DNA of 64,000 bases, taken from positions 211,188,744 through 211,252,743 of the forward strand of contig NC_081411.1 in assembly GCF_030272615.1 (NCBI RefSeq). Direction: 5' to 3'. Of the stretch, positions 11,199 to 23,329 are shown in pieces. Under the pieces are notes generated by a model. It saw only the letters and a program-made list of their open reading frames with translations, made no database searches and was not told the DNA's origin. Origin of the DNA: Cryptomeria japonica (lineage: Eukaryota > Streptophyta > Pinopsida > Cupressales > Cupressaceae). The translations under genes were made by a program, and so were the position numbers. Position 1 is the first letter of the stretch. Each line of letters opens with the position of its first letter.

Positions 11199-13021
11199 GA
11201 GATGAGGGTTGGCATCTTATCCAATTGCTCTACAAGATTATATTGTTTGGGGAGGGGTGTTTTTCCTTGTGGTGTCGCTCGGATAGTAATCTTGCTACGA
11301 CACGTAACAGCGTTGCATGTAGATTTTGGATCTTTGATGGTAAGAGTTACAAATTGGTCATTCGCATCATAAAACTGATTCACAGTATAATTGTATGCAG
11401 CTTGTGTGGAATTGGTTGTGGTATCTGTGTTTCTCCCTGAAGTGGAAGGGCCCCTTTGATCATGTGATGGAAGTGGATTCTTAAACATTAAGTGATCATC
11501 ATTGGATGTTTTAGGGTTATTTCCTTCAATTTCAATTTCTCCTCTATCAATAAGATTTTGAACAAGATCTTTTAGTTGATGGAAATTGCTTGTTTTATAC
11601 CCTCTTTCTTGGTGAAATTCACAATGTTCATGTTCTCGCCACCATGGAGGCTTGACTTGAGGCTCATAATTGGATGTTTTTGGTAAGGTCACAAGATTGG
11701 AGGATACTAATTGACATAAGATTGGTTCAATAGGTTCCCCTAAGGGTGTATATGTGCATTTTGGCTTGTAGTTTTGTTTCTTTTATTTTGGTTCCTCTTG
11801 TTGTGTATTGCGACCTTGATTTTGTGGATTATTGATGTTGTTATTGTTAGGAGGGGGATTTTGTCCTACAAACCTGACCACAAGTTGTGCAATTTTTACT
11901 GTTCTTACGTCCACTATCCCGTCATTGACAATGTTCTTGCTTTTGTTCCAAAATTTTGGTTTATCACTATTATAATGTGGATGAGGACCATCTTTGGGTT
12001 CATTGTAAATTTTGATAAGTCCTTTTTTGATGAGGTCTCTTTCACATTTTAGTCCTTGAGTGATCATTTCTTCAAAGGATTTTGTGCCCTTCATGTCCAA
12101 ATGAAATTCCATTTCATCATTTAAGTTGGAAATGAATATTTCCACTAATTCTTGCTCAAGTAGATGAAGAGAGCGTCTGCTAGACAGTTGTCTCCACTGT
12201 TGTAGGAAATTTGAGAACAAGTCCCCTATTTTTTGTTTGGTGTTGCACAAACCTGCAATGGTGACATTCCATTCTATGTTGTGTGCATAATGAGTGATTA
12301 ATTTTTGGACCAGTTCTTCAAATGTTCTAATGCCACGTGGCAGTCGTAAAAACCATTGTGTGGTTGTGCCTCCCAAACTTTAAGGAAAGAGGTAAATTAG
12401 ATATGTGTCCTCATAGACCACCTCTAAACAAGCTAAGTAAAATTCTCATACATGATCCCTAGGATCCCCTTTGCCTCTATACTTTTCAAATTTGGGTGTT
12501 TTGAACCCTCATGGAAAAAGTGGCATAAGCATGTTCCTATCAAAAGGATAGGGACAAATGTCGTTAAGTGAGAACCGAGTAGTCTTCACATCACTATTCA
12601 GTTATTGAGAGAGATTTTCTACTTATTGCCTCAACATGTCTATTTTTGAAGGAGGAGGAGGAGGTGGAGGATTCCCTTGATTATTAGGTTCATAACGGAA
12701 GTAATATCTACCTCCTCCACCATAATGATGGCTATGTTGCTCGGATGTTTGTTGTATCTGCATTGTATCAAAGTAGGAGGGTAGTTTGACACCCTCTTGA
12801 GCAAGTCTCAAGAAATGAGCATTGTCATTGTTTGTAAGGATTTCATCAAAGAGTTTGTTGAATTTGGGATTATGTTGTGCTCTTTATATATATTCTGGAG
12901 TTAGAGTGTTGAGATCTTCATCATTAGTGCCTCCTCCAAAGGCCTCATGATAGTCATTGAGGTTTTCTTCCTCCTCTTCAATTTTTAGTTGTCGATTTTG
13001 CATTGATCTTGTTTGAGCCAT
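11199..13021 (-). pseudogene. G1 gag
   Basis: Minus-strand translation starts MAQTRSMQNRQ at 13021 and contains a gag capsid-type region at 11783-12376 (WFLRLPRGIRTFEELVQKLI, FLQQWRQLSSR, ELVEIFISNLNDEMEFHL). Downstream is a zinc-binding-like motif, HCEFHQERGYKTSNFHQL, where Tat gag proteins usually have C..H...GH.T..C. Here His is Tyr and the last Cys is Phe, so zinc binding is probably lost. A Gly/Pro-encoding GGA repeat lies at 12650-12680. The reading continues, across the C1 insertion, into the protease at 4525. Confidence 0.8.
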
Positions 13022-14888
13022 GTTTTTGAAAGGTGATGAAAGTGATAATGAGGTGGTACATGTAATGTTTGATGGAAGACAAGTTTTGTGAAATGTTTGG
13101 TGGAAGATATATCTCTAACATTGAAGGTTGGATGTCAACAGAGTTCTTTGTGAATTGCTTTTGTGTTTTTCAACAATTTGATGTGATAAGGTATAGCAAG
13201 GTTTGAGATGTATTACAAACCAAGCTACCTAGTAATGAGAGGATGCACTCATAAACTATTTTTAACCTATCTAGATGTATAGAAATTCCCCTTAGGATGA
13301 TTGATCCTAGATGTAGAGACACTATAAAAGTGATTTGTTGGTTTGTTTAAGCAACATCCGAAAGTACTAAGGACAAGACCTCTTTGTGTTTGAGAGTTGA
13401 ATGGATTTGTGATTGTTTGAATGTGAAAGTGGGTAGGATATATGTCTTAATAAAATACTTCCATTATGAAGGGGGTTTCTACTTCTTCCTCTCTGACAGG
13501 GGTCATTGGTTCCCCTCAAGCTTTGTTGTATGTGATACAGATTTGAGGAAAAAAAACAAGATTGATCTTGCCCCCTTTGTTTTTGTGATAATCAAAAGCT
13601 CTATACTAAGTGAAAGCTCTATTGCTCAAAGGCTCTTTGTCAAATTCGTTGGATTTTCCCCAAAGGTACAAGTGCATATGACATAAGAATACCATATGTG
13701 AGAGAAATAGTTGTCTATTGATATAGAAGAATTTCCTTTTCTTGATAAAAGATTTTGAACCAAGTTGTTTCTTCTTTAATTTGGTCTTTTGATGAAGACT
13801 TCTTTTTCTCAAGATATGAGTGATGGTCATACAAAATGATACTTTGTTTCACTTGTTGATGTTGTTTTATTTATCAATTTTTTATGGAGATTTATTGGAT
13901 AGATACTTGGTTTCAATTGTTTTAAATTTCTTTGACAAAAAAACACAGCAAGCACACAAGCACAATAATCTTGCCCCTTTTCAGTAAAAGGCACAATAGG
14001 TGTGGGTCTAAATCGACCCAATCATGAACTTTTTGACCCTTTATAAATGTATTTTATGTTTCCCAAAGCCTGAATTCAGCCCAAATTTTTATTGGTTTGA
14101 AAAAAGATGAAGACAACTTAAACACTTTTTTATCCCTAAGGTCATGGCTAGCTGCGATATTTTCAGCCCACATCTTGATATTTCTTTGACTTTGGTACTT
14201 CATACCTTTCCCACCATGGCAAGTAAGGATGTGATATACTAAGTCTTGCGTGAGCATAATAGATAGATGATTCCTATGATGGGGGAGTCACCACTTTCAT
14301 CAAGCTACAAGTAGATTTTTCAAAAAGCCCTATTTTTACTCAAGGAAATATGTATGGTGAGCATCTTGGGAGCAAAACCATCTATCCTCTTGCACTGAAC
14401 TTTTCACAAATATCCTCAATCAATAGAATGGGTGGGCTTCTAAAATAAGAGGTGTCTAGTAATGTTTGATCTCTTTGGATGTAAGTTCATTCTGCAGTGA
14501 CTCACTTAAGAGCCTTGTAACTTGTGGTGGGGCCCATATGTCCTTTTGACAAGTTACACTATAGGAACAACTATACCCAAGGCTACAACTTTCACTCTCA
14601 CTTGATTTCTATAGCGGCTTGAAGGACTTACCGCACAAGATCATTCCCAATAGTGATGTGTCTCTTGGCAGACCTCTCTTAAAAATAGAAAATTTAGAGC
14701 GTTACTAACACTTTTCTATTGCACCTAGGATCATGATAGCCAAGGGAGAGGACAGTGTGTGTTAGAAATGGGACCATTCTATAGTTTTTGCACAAGTGTG
14801 CCAATCATGAAAAACACTTGTTCCTTTTATCTTTTTATTGTGATATGATATGTTTGCTACTTAGAGATGTTGCTCCAACAAACATAAT

Positions 14889-15255
14889 GTTCTTTTTAAT
14901 TCCACAAAGCAATTTGCTTTCTAACTAGGAAAGTGAAATCCTGGTCAACAAAATGAAAGCACGTTTTGCTTAAAGTAAAATCGCTTTGTAAACAAAATGG
15001 ACAAGTTTTGATTGTTCTTTTTAACTTGCAAATAAATGATTGTGAATTTTATCCTTGCAAGAAATGAAAGATTGTTGGTTCTTTTTAAGCCCAAATGAAG
15101 GCGTTTTTCCCTAACTTGCAAGAAAGCAAAGTTGTTTGATTTATTGTTCTTTTTACCTCACAATAAGATTCTTTTTAAACCCAAATGTTTGTTGATTTCA
15201 ACCCAAAATGAAAGATGAGTTTCATTTTAAACAAAAGGGAAATGAATTCTTTTTA
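14889..15255. repeat. Degenerate TTCTTTTTAA array in G1 leader
   Basis: GTTCTTTTTA or ATTCTTTTTA starts at about 14889, 15014, 15078, 15146, 15168 and 15246. Several copies are followed by ACTTGCAA or ACCCAAATG and then AAATGAAAG. This suggests an eroded tandem repeat of roughly 60-70 bp. Confidence 0.6.
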
Positions 15256-15439
15256 CCCAACTTTAAAAAGCTAGAAAGAAATTAAATTTTCCTACTTCTA
15301 ACTCCTCAAATCCTTCAAGAAATTGTTAGTAACCTGCAAGAAGAAAAATTAGTGAAATAAAAATCCTTTGGTGGGCTTCCACAAGCCTAAGTTTTTAATT
15401 TTTCGGTTACAAATTTTTTTGTTAACTCTCTATTACAAA

Positions 15440-15760
15440 AGCGCTACTCTGTGAGAACACAGAAGCGCTACATCGGACAAAAGAGCTGAATTATTGACAA
15501 ACACGAAAAACAACTAACAAACGCACTAAAATATGAACAATAGTGCTAATTTAATAGGTTTACCAAAATTAACAAACAGACAAACAAAGAGCACAAAAGC
15601 ACTAGATTATTACAATAGAGCTAATAAATGAACTAAAGTGCTAAAACGATGACTAAAGCACTAAACCTATAGAAAAACTGCTATACTCGGACGAAAATGC
15701 TAAAAAAATCTTCTATCGATAGTGCCAAAATGAGAAGACCAAAGTGCTAAAGCACAACCT
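15440..15760. repeat. Degenerate AAAGYGCTAA array near G1 primer site
   Basis: About twelve related words (AAAGCGCTA, AGAAGCGCTA, AAAGTGCTAA, AAAGCACTAA, ATAGTGCTAA and similar) occur roughly every 20-35 bases. GTGCTA and GCACTA forms are near-palindromic versions of AGCGCT. No such word density is seen in the flanking leader. Confidence 0.6.
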
Positions 15761-15801
15761 GTGTGTGAAAATTATAAAAAAAATCACAAAAAGTTAGATT
15801 G

Positions 15802-15843
15802 GCAGATCAGAAGGTTGTGTGCTGGATTCATGTCGGGTTCACC
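15802..15843 (-). promoter_or_regulatory. G1 primer binding site with extended tRNA-Trp similarity
   Basis: The plus strand at 15826-15843 reads TTCATGTCGGGTTCACCA, i.e. a tRNA 3' end with CCA. It lies two bases from the LTR. From memory, plant tRNA-Trp(CCA) ends with the same bases except C for T at one position. The match appears to continue back to 15802, through the T arm and variable loop into the anticodon arm, with about four differences in 42 bases. The minus strand of the element would therefore pair with the whole 3' half of the tRNA. Confidence 0.75.
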
Positions 15844-15845
15844 AA

Positions 15846-17298
15846 ATGAGCATGCTAAAAAGGAACACAAAAACACACAAGTTCAAACATTAACATGTTA
15901 GTGACAATAAAAATGAAATACAAATAAACTTATGAACCTAAACATGCATATCAAGAGAGATAAAAAGCATACAACAAGAAGCATAAACAAACAAAAGAGG
16001 GAAAGGAAACCCCCTAAGATGCTCCTCAACATGCTCATAGTTGCTCCTCCCTTGTTCCTCTCCTCTCCAAGTTTCACATGAGTGTAGCCCTTAGCTTTTT
16101 GCACTATCTATGAATGTCTTATGAAGATTCAAGATGATTATGAAAATAAGAACAAATGCCCATGCAAGTGTAAATAAGCTACTATGAGAAAGCACCTAAT
16201 TAGTCTATGTTAATTTTATCAAAATAACAAAGCAAATGCTCCTAAATGCTCTCTAAAAATAACTATAAGTTTTATGCATACAAGAATTTTGGATCCTTTT
16301 GAAGATGGAATGGGCTCTATTTATAGAAAAAATGGAGAAATGGATGGTTGAGATTGAGTAATCTCAACAAGGGCCAGAATTGATGGGTTTGTGATCTATG
16401 TGATGGCTTTCAACCCAATCCCATGATGACAAATGTCAACATGAGATGGCCTGAGAGGAGAAGGAAGAAGCGTTAAATTCTTGAGATGACATGAAGATTA
16501 CCTTGGGAGGGTTTCGTTAGGTTTTGAGTTAGTGAATAAAGCTTTTATCCATTGGACAAACTCTTGTGCAAGAGTTAGTGGGGATAACCATGGTCAAAGC
16601 AATGAAAGCTTGAAGAGACCTATGAGTTAAATGAGGGTTGAGTTAGAGGGAAAGTCTCTAACCATGTGGGTGATTTGATTTTAACCATTAATGGTAATGT
16701 AAGAGTCATAAATGGTTATGTAAGAGCCATAAATGGTTTAGAAGACTTTAGGGGTTAACTTGTTGGAGAATAAAAGCCTTTAATGCTTTTCAAAGACTTT
16801 GAAGGCTTTGAGAAGTGACTTTTCTTTTCTTAGGAATGTGACAATAATTAGGGAATAGGATTAGGCTAATTTGGAGTGGATTAGAAGAATCTAGAAGGGT
16901 TTTAGGATGCAAGTGGGTTTGGTGGGTGAGAGAAAATAGGATTTTAATTAAAATAAAATTCATTTATTTCAACTAAAATTGTGCAACTTGCATTTGTAGG
17001 AGAATGCAAGTGTGGGGGGGGGGGGGAGTTTTAGAGATTTTAAATATATATTTATTTATTTATTTAAATGAGGAAAGGGGTTAAATTAAACAAATATGTT
17101 TTATTCATGTAATTAATTTGTTGGAGTGTGGTTTAATGAATTGATTTAAATAAATTGAATAATTTATTTAGTTAATAGAAGAAGAGGTTGAGGATGAATT
17201 AATTAAATATTAATTTAGTTAACTATTGACTGATGGTTAAATAATCTAATAAATACTAAGTATTCATTTAATTAAGAGGATAGATTTATGTGTCTACA
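15846..17298 (-). repeat. G1 5' LTR
   Basis: On the plus strand it runs from TGAGCATGCT to TGTGTCTACA (1453 bp), with TG...CA ends. The left end is fixed by the primer site, the right end by where homology with repeat X copy XB starts. A run of about 13 G lies near 17017. A TATA box is at 16318-16325. The partner LTR is outside the window. Confidence 0.8.
16318..16325 (-). promoter_or_regulatory. TATA box of G1 LTR
   Basis: The minus strand reads CTATAAATAGAG, a near-perfect plant TATA box. It lies about 0.97 kb into the LTR, leaving roughly 0.47 kb for R and U5, a plausible layout. Confidence 0.7.
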
Positions 17299-18691
17299 AT
17301 TGCTATATATAGTTAAATTTGTTCCAGACCTTAATTTTGTATAATGCTCATGAATCTTTGATTTTTCTTTGCTCAACTGAACTGTATATTGTCGATGTTG
17401 TTACTGTTATTACTAAGACTCGGCCTTTCAAATCTTTAATTGAGATGAAGTTCATCATGAAAGTCCATTGTCTTTTCTATGTCAAATCAAGTTATGGATG
17501 ATTCTTTGCATGATGCTTATTTTGATTTTTTTAGTTATCTACCTGAATATGACTATCATCCTTTCATCGTGTTCTAATGTCAGAGATTTATTCTTCACAA
17601 TTGTAGCTTTGAGTTGTGCATATATTGGTCATACAAGGATTGTTCTTTCATAGTGTTGATATTTTTTTGATATCTGTCATTGTCTTAAAACAACATGATT
17701 GTATTTGTGAGGTCTTTCACAATGTGGTTATACTTAAGAAGCCTCTATCCTTACTATCTTAATTGTTGCTATAGGGTGTGTGAATGAGATGTTGGTCTAT
17801 AGTCTTTATTATGACATTGTCAAAACACATGTTCTCATTGATACTGTCTGCCACCTTATGTCTAATAATTGGCAAACCCCATAATTATCCCTTAGTCGTC
17901 CCTCAACATTGTGTTTATTATTCATAAATAAACCTAGACTACTAACTCAAATACTTCTCACTGCTAGTATTCATTCCATGGTAGCTTTTATATGTACTCC
18001 ATTGAGAAAATTGTTATGAGTTTGCATTTGTAAATTACTCATATCTTTGTGTAAATCTTTTTATGCTCAAAATTATCATCACGCTCAACACATCCCCTTG
18101 TCTTGAGTCTGCAAACTGATTATATCTTTGCTAATATTGTCTTTGTTACTACTTTGGATGTGACTGACATGCAATGTTAAAACCTCATTTTCTTCATTTA
18201 CTGTCATTTTGATCAAGGGAGTTGCTTTTTTTTAATGCTTGATATCATCATTGTATTGGAAGCTTTGTTATTGGTGTTTGAATCATGGTTTCTGGAGGAT
18301 GCTCGTGATTACTAGCTCAACCATTATTGTGTCAATGGTGTTGATTATATCTTTGATGCAATATTACTTCTCTGAGTTGTGATCTTCAATGGTGCTATCA
18401 TCTTTGTCCTTGAACCTAAACATTGTTTGATGTTGACTGTGACTTTTCTTAGATGCTCTCCTTGAATGGATGATTGTGATGTATGGTTTATGATTTATCC
18501 CTTTTCCTTGAAGATGTTGTTGATGATCTGGGACTTGGCATACTGCTTAGTGACATAGATATTCCTGTGTCTATATGAGAATGTAAAAACCCTTGTCTTT
18601 TTTGTGATCAATTGTCTTTGAATGTACTGCCTACTCATGGATCATTTTTTTTACTGTAGAATATGTTTAAATTTGCAAATGATCTTTTGAT

Positions 18692-18696
18692 CTCAT
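18692..18696. repeat. Target-site duplication ctcat, left copy (E1)
   Basis: ctcat here is repeated at 24076-24080. The empty site is visible in XB, where the sequence reads gatctcataaagg near 52320. Confidence 0.95.
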
Positions 18697-19470
18697 TATT
18701 GGCATATGCACACTCCAATGAGACATTGTATGCGATTGAAGGTTTTGTCATTGATGGCAACCTTGCAATCCTATGGCACCGGCAAAGGCATTATACCGAC
18801 ATCAGTAGATCACACTCTACACTGACACAAAGAAAAGAAGTATACCGACACAGAAGCCAATAGGATTTTGTTGTATTATATTTTGTTTATTATTGTAAAA
18901 ACTTTGTAAACCGACTTGGAAAATTGTAAAATGACTCTTATATATAAAAGAGATCATTGTAGACATTTAAAAATTAGTGAGAGAGCATTAAGGAAAAATA
19001 TTAGGCAGACCTATTATGCGAAATATAGGCCAAGGGTTTATGTAAGAAGTAGAGCAGCAACCGATACTGGATCAGGCATTATAGATGCTATTGTAAAGCA
19101 GTACAAGATATTGGATTTGTATGATCCTCATTGTAAGTTAGTGAGACTTCCCATTGAGCAGTGAGCTCTAGGCAGTTGGCCTTCCTGCATGTGCAGGCCC
19201 CTATTGTAAGTAATATTCTCTTATTGGCCAGTGAGTGAATATTGTGGGTCACAAATCCCACTGAGGTTTTTCCCACACCGGGTTTCTTCATTAAAACCTT
19301 GTGTTATGGTGTGCTTTTCATGTGGATGTTCTTAATTCTATTTATTGCATTATTTCTTGCATACCAGTACACTATTATAATATGTTCTGCATGTTTTAAT
19401 TTAAGAAATTCTACTCACATGTCAAATACTGATTCACCCCCACTTCTCAGTATTTGTGGGATTCCTAACA
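18697..19470 (+). repeat. E1 5' LTR
   Basis: Begins TATTGG (TGTTGG in the 3' copy, so the terminal G has changed to A) and ends CCTAACA. A TATATAAA at 18941-18948 is the likely TATA box. The end carries the hairpin 19423-19456. A short ORF at 18916-19164 is repeated in the other LTR and is not a gene. Confidence 0.93.
19423..19456. other. LTR-end hairpin, E1
   Basis: CAAATACTGA (19423-19432) pairs with TCAGTATTTG (19447-19456) over 10 bp without mismatch. The loop is TTCACCCCCACTTC. The CTGA...TCAG base of the apical stem and the TTCACCCC loop are shared with C1, E2 and S2, whereas the outer pairs differ. Confidence 0.85.
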
Positions 19471-19472
19471 AT

Positions 19473-19484
19473 TGGTATCAGAGC
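19473..19484 (+). promoter_or_regulatory. E1 primer binding site, initiator tRNA-Met
   Basis: TGGTATCAGAGC lies two bases after the LTR end and is complementary to the 3' end of initiator tRNA-Met, identical to the site of C1. Confidence 0.95.
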
Positions 19485-19541
19485 TTGGTCCTCTATTTTC
19501 AGAAGCCTAACAACTTGAGGAAGATCTTGACACCGGAAAAG

Positions 19542-20700
19542 ATGGAGAATCTAATGAAGCAACTTGAAGGAGCTCTTTCAAACTTTGATGTAGAGAAATT
19601 GAAAAATATCAAACTAGAAGATGATTTAAGGGTAGCTCAGGATATCATTCAGGCACTTCAAGAAAATTTTACTGTTGCAAGAAAAAAGAGAAGAGAACTT
19701 TGTGAAAAATTTCAAAATGAGAATGATGAAAAGGAATCACTTAATGATATGATAAGCAAGTTAAAACAAGAGAACATGACAACAAAGAATGAGATGCAGG
19801 ATATGACTATGAGATTTTGCAAAGAGATTGAGGATAGGAAGAAGAATGAAGAAGAATTGACTAGAAGACTAAGTGATGCAACAAATGAGAACACAAGACT
19901 TAGCTATGAAAATGACATGTTGAAGACAGATCTGATGCATACTCAGAATGGCTCAAATGAACTGATGAGACAAAAAGAAGTCTTAGAAAGAGAACTAGAA
20001 ACTGCAAATCAACATAAAGAAAAATTCAAGAAAAGCTCAGAGGAACTTGGCACCTTGCTGAAGAATCAAAAACCTAAAGGTGATACTTCTGGAATTGGCT
20101 TTGAAGTTGGTGAAAGCTCTGGTACTACAAATACTCAGGATCACAGCAAACCGGTAAGACAACCTAATGATTATAAATTCAATGGAAAATGCTTTAACTG
20201 TAATAAGTATGGTCATAGAGAAAATGAATGTAGATCTAGAAATTATCAGAATATCAACACACCCACCGGTCAATGTTCTAAATGCAACAAATATTGGTCA
20301 CAACTCTAAAAATTGCAGAATGAATGTGAGATGTTATGTTTGTGGAAGATTTAGACATTTATCTAATCAATGCAGAACACAAACCGGCATAGGTTATGGG
20401 AAAGCTATTCAAAAGAATAATGTAACTTGTTATGCATGTAACAAGATTGGGCATATTGCAAAATTCTGTAGAAGTAAAGGAACATCAGTAGACAACAAAA
20501 GTTCTAGCTTGAAAGGTAAAAAAAAAGCTGAAGAGGTTAAGCAAGAATTTCCAAAACAATGGATTAGAAAAGCTGATCTAAATATTGAGAATACTCCTCC
20601 ACTGGTAGAACAAATCAATGCTTCACCGGAAGGATAGAGTGAGGCTTCATTGACAAGACAGAGCAGTGCTCCACCGATAGGAAGTTCTTCATCTAATTGA
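19542..20700 (+). pseudogene. E1 gag-like protein: coiled coil plus four CCHC knuckles
   Basis: From ATG at 19542 the first about 190 residues are rich in Glu, Lys, Leu and Asn in heptad-like spacing (e.g. LKQENMTTKNEMQDMTM), suggesting a long coiled coil in place of a usual copia gag N-terminus. Zinc knuckles follow: CFNCNKYGHRENEC, CSKCNKY/GHNSKNC, CYVCGRFRHLSNQC, CYACNKIGHIAKFC, all CX2CX4HX4C. An extra T in the second knuckle, near 20293, shifts the frame. A stop at 20635 precedes a 20-codon tail also seen in E2. CCHC knuckles bind nucleic acid, so packaging of element RNA is the likely role. Confidence 0.8.
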
Positions 20701-21003
20701 AGAAAGTTTCCTTGAGGGTTTGGCAATCTAATGACACATGTGCTATTATTCCCTTGGTTAGAGATAAGAAGTTGAAAATTACTTTTTACCGATAGACAAT
20801 GTTAAGAGAATACTTAACCAGCATGCATTTAATGTGGTAGATGGCAAAAAGACACTATAAAATTGAGGTTTTGGCTCCATTCCATTTCACCGAGATTTCA
20901 AACCTACGAAGAGCACGAAGATTCCGAGCTAAGGTATTTAGAGCAAGAGGCAAGAACACTCCAAGCATTCATCCATCCCAAAAGTAGTAAAAGGTATTTT
21001 ATA

Positions 21004-23154
21004 ATGGCATCCACCTCTGCAATTGAATATATAGCAAACCCTACTATTGTCGAAGTGATAAAAAGACCTAGGCCCGTATTTCAGTTAGTTCCTAAGGTAG
21101 CAAAGAAAGATGATACATTAGGTGCTTTTTCTCAAATTCCCAAGGGAGTTGTCTATGTTGAAGACCCCAGAATTTACATCCACTGCAACATTGAGGAACT
21201 AGGAGATGAAGAGATTAAAACCATGTTTAAAACTGTGATATGTGATAAAACCATAAACCACACCCTCACCCAGGAGGACAAGACAAAAACAACAAGCAGT
21301 GAGATCTCTGGTAAGAAAGGCTACACCAAAGAAGAAGAAACTGACACCCAAAAAGAAGAAGAGGACAAACAAAGACTTGGCCCCTCTTGATATGCTGCTG
21401 AATGAAATTACAGAGGAAGGTAAATTGAAAAATATGGAGAAAATGTATGACACTTTTACAACTGATGAAAAAGAACAAGTTGAAAATAGTGTTATATTGC
21501 ATATGGATATGTATAAGAAGTTTTTGATGGAAGTAGTAAATGAAATTCCAAATGAACTATTTAAGAGACTAGAAGCAAGAAGACAAGTAGTAATAGAACT
21601 AGACAAGAAAATAAAGATTGAAAAGCTACTTCTTGTTTATCTGGTAAATTCACCCAAAGAAATTGATGACCTAATTGCTCAAGCCAACCGGTTAGTATTT
21701 GCCACTGCACACCGGCACATTGCTTTAATGGTTGGAAGAGTTAATGAGGTGACTGAGGAAATAGAAAATGGATGGGATATATTCCTAGTTGAAAAAGAAA
21801 AACAAGAAGAATACAGGAACCCCAAACCCATAAAATTTTATCAGAAATATAGAGACAAGGGTAAAGGTAAAGTTGGTGGACCACCTAGTATCAAGGTTAG
21901 AGACAACTTACCCCCACCTTCTTTGATTACTCCACCGATAAAAACAACAACTATAGAAGATCAACCGACAACTGAGAGTATAGATGTAGAGGATGGTAAT
22001 CCTAATCCTAAAGTCTTATATACTATGGATATTGATACTCAAAAGATCAACATAGTGGTAGACAAAGATATAGCTAATAAGACTGACATGGCTAGTGAGC
22101 CTTCGATAGCTAAGCAAACTAAAAACACACAGGAGAAACTGACAGAAGACAAAGAGAAAAAGGTAGGGACTCAAACTGAGACAATGCAACAAACAGAGCA
22201 AAACGCTCCAGAACATGAACAACAGCAACAAGAATAGGAACATAAGGAAATAGTGCCACCGGCAACTGGAGAAATAGAAAAACCATTGCTTAAATAAATG
22301 TAGACACAAACAAACCTACCAGAGGTCAATACAAGCTTGGTTACTTCCACTGACGGTACTCAGATTGTTGGTTCATTATCAGGCTACAAATCAACTAATG
22401 TGACTGAGGTACTATTAGATTCAATCAAAAATATAACAGACTACAACTCACAAGCTTACAAGGCAATTGATGACACCATACCAATTTTGAAGGTAATTGC
22501 TCCTAACTGTAATAGAGACAATAAAGATTATTTAGTACAACTTGATACCCTGTGTAAATATATCACAGAAAACATTGAGAAAATAAAGGAAGAGTCATTG
22601 AAAGATAAAGTAGAAATTGAAAAACAGAAATTCTTTGATGAGTAAATAAATAAGTGTAACAAAGATTTTGACACACTTCTATTGGAATTGTGTAATTTAT
22701 TGAAAGAGTACAAAACTCCGTACAAAGACACCTATAAGACAAACTTTGTTACTATAGATATAGACAAAAAGATGAGCAAGGTACAGGATGAGATCAATAA
22801 ACTTGCAGATAATTTTGTTAACTCACCTGATACACTATCAGTTTTTGAGTAGAAGATAACAAATTTTGAAAAAGATTTACTTAAATTGGAAAGAGAGAGA
22901 GAAAGAATAGTGAATAAGGAAAAACATTTGAGATTAAAACTAAGTCCAAGATTGGACTATCTAGCATCACTATGGAAGGAAGTATCTGAGGCACTAATAC
23001 AGGGACAGAAAACACCGACAGAGCATTTGTAGCATCTCACTAGTAGAATGAAGAGAACAGAGACAACAATAAAGGATAGCAAGAAATTTATGGATAGTAT
23101 AAACTTGATTTTGGGAGATCTTTTTCAAATTGTAACTACCCAGTTACAAGGTTG
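21004..23154 (+). pseudogene. E1 second ORF, unknown function, internally deleted
   Basis: Starts MASTSAIEYIANPT and matches the E2 ORF at its N-terminus (RPVF..VP..AKK..., VYVED...YI.C..E.LG.E.IK). The next about 390 residues of the E2 version are missing; the joint lies near 21240-21300 and leaves the remainder in another frame (from 21299). Then come a Lys-rich stretch (KATPKKKKLTPKKKKR), a conserved block (FKRLEARR, LMVGRVNEV), a Thr/Gln-rich region and a C-terminal coiled-coil-like block with SPRLDYL. Stops at 22235, about 22294, 22643, 22850 and 23029 interrupt it; several are TAG where CAG is likely. No enzymatic motif is recognised. Confidence 0.7.
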
Positions 23155-23198
23155 AAACTACAAACTCTATTGACATCTTGACAACCTTTGTCATTGAT

Positions 23199-23329
23199 GC
23201 CAAAGGGGGAGTAGTGGGATGAGAAAATTCAATATCATAGGAATCACATACTCAGGGGGAGCACACACATTTTTGGATACATTTTTGAAATTTCTCATGA
23301 GTGTTGCCATCAATGCCAAAGGGGGAGAT
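23199..23329 (+). promoter_or_regulatory. E1 polypurine tracts
   Basis: CCAAAGGGGGAGAT (23316-23329) abuts the 3' LTR. Two similar tracts lie upstream: GCCAAAGGGGGAG at 23199-23211 and CTCAGGGGGAGCA at about 23251-23263. The order of three is the same in E2. Confidence 0.88.

Larger units (their letters stand above)
13022..15801 (-). other. G1 5' leader (about 2.8 kb, untranslated)
   Basis: This lies between the primer site and the gag start. I see no supported coding region; short ORFs here have no recognisable motifs. It holds two degenerate arrays: six copies of TTCTTTTTA at 14889-15255 and about twelve copies of an AAAGYGCTAA-like word at 15440-15760 near the primer site. The length is unusually long but not unknown for Tat elements. 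Confidence 0.6.
1..17298 (-). mobile_element. Ty3/gypsy Tat-like LTR retrotransposon G1, 3' end outside window
   Basis: Read on the minus strand the order is 5' LTR (right), primer site, long leader, gag, protease, linker, reverse transcriptase, RNase H, a second RNase H, and integrase running off the left edge. Integrase after RT and RNase H is the Ty3/gypsy order, and the second RNase H is a Tat-lineage trait. The body is split by copia element C1 (4531-11198), which separates gag from protease. Many stops and at least one frameshift show that it is dead. It inserted into repeat X, whose other copy at 49703 continues past the LTR junction at 17298. The 3' LTR and its target-site duplicate lie outside the window. 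Confidence 0.9.

Noticed and set aside
15802-15843. A tRNA-Trp gene
   Set aside because: Only the 3' half is present, with CCA encoded, directly at the LTR border; it is a primer binding site.
18916-19164. Basic ORF (ISERALRKNIRQTYYAKYRP) present twice
   Set aside because: It lies within the E1 LTR downstream of its TATA box, and the second copy is the other LTR.
19242-19541. N-terminal extension of the E1 gag ORF with hydrophobic residues
   Set aside because: It runs through the LTR and primer site; E2 supports the start at the ATG aligned with 19542.
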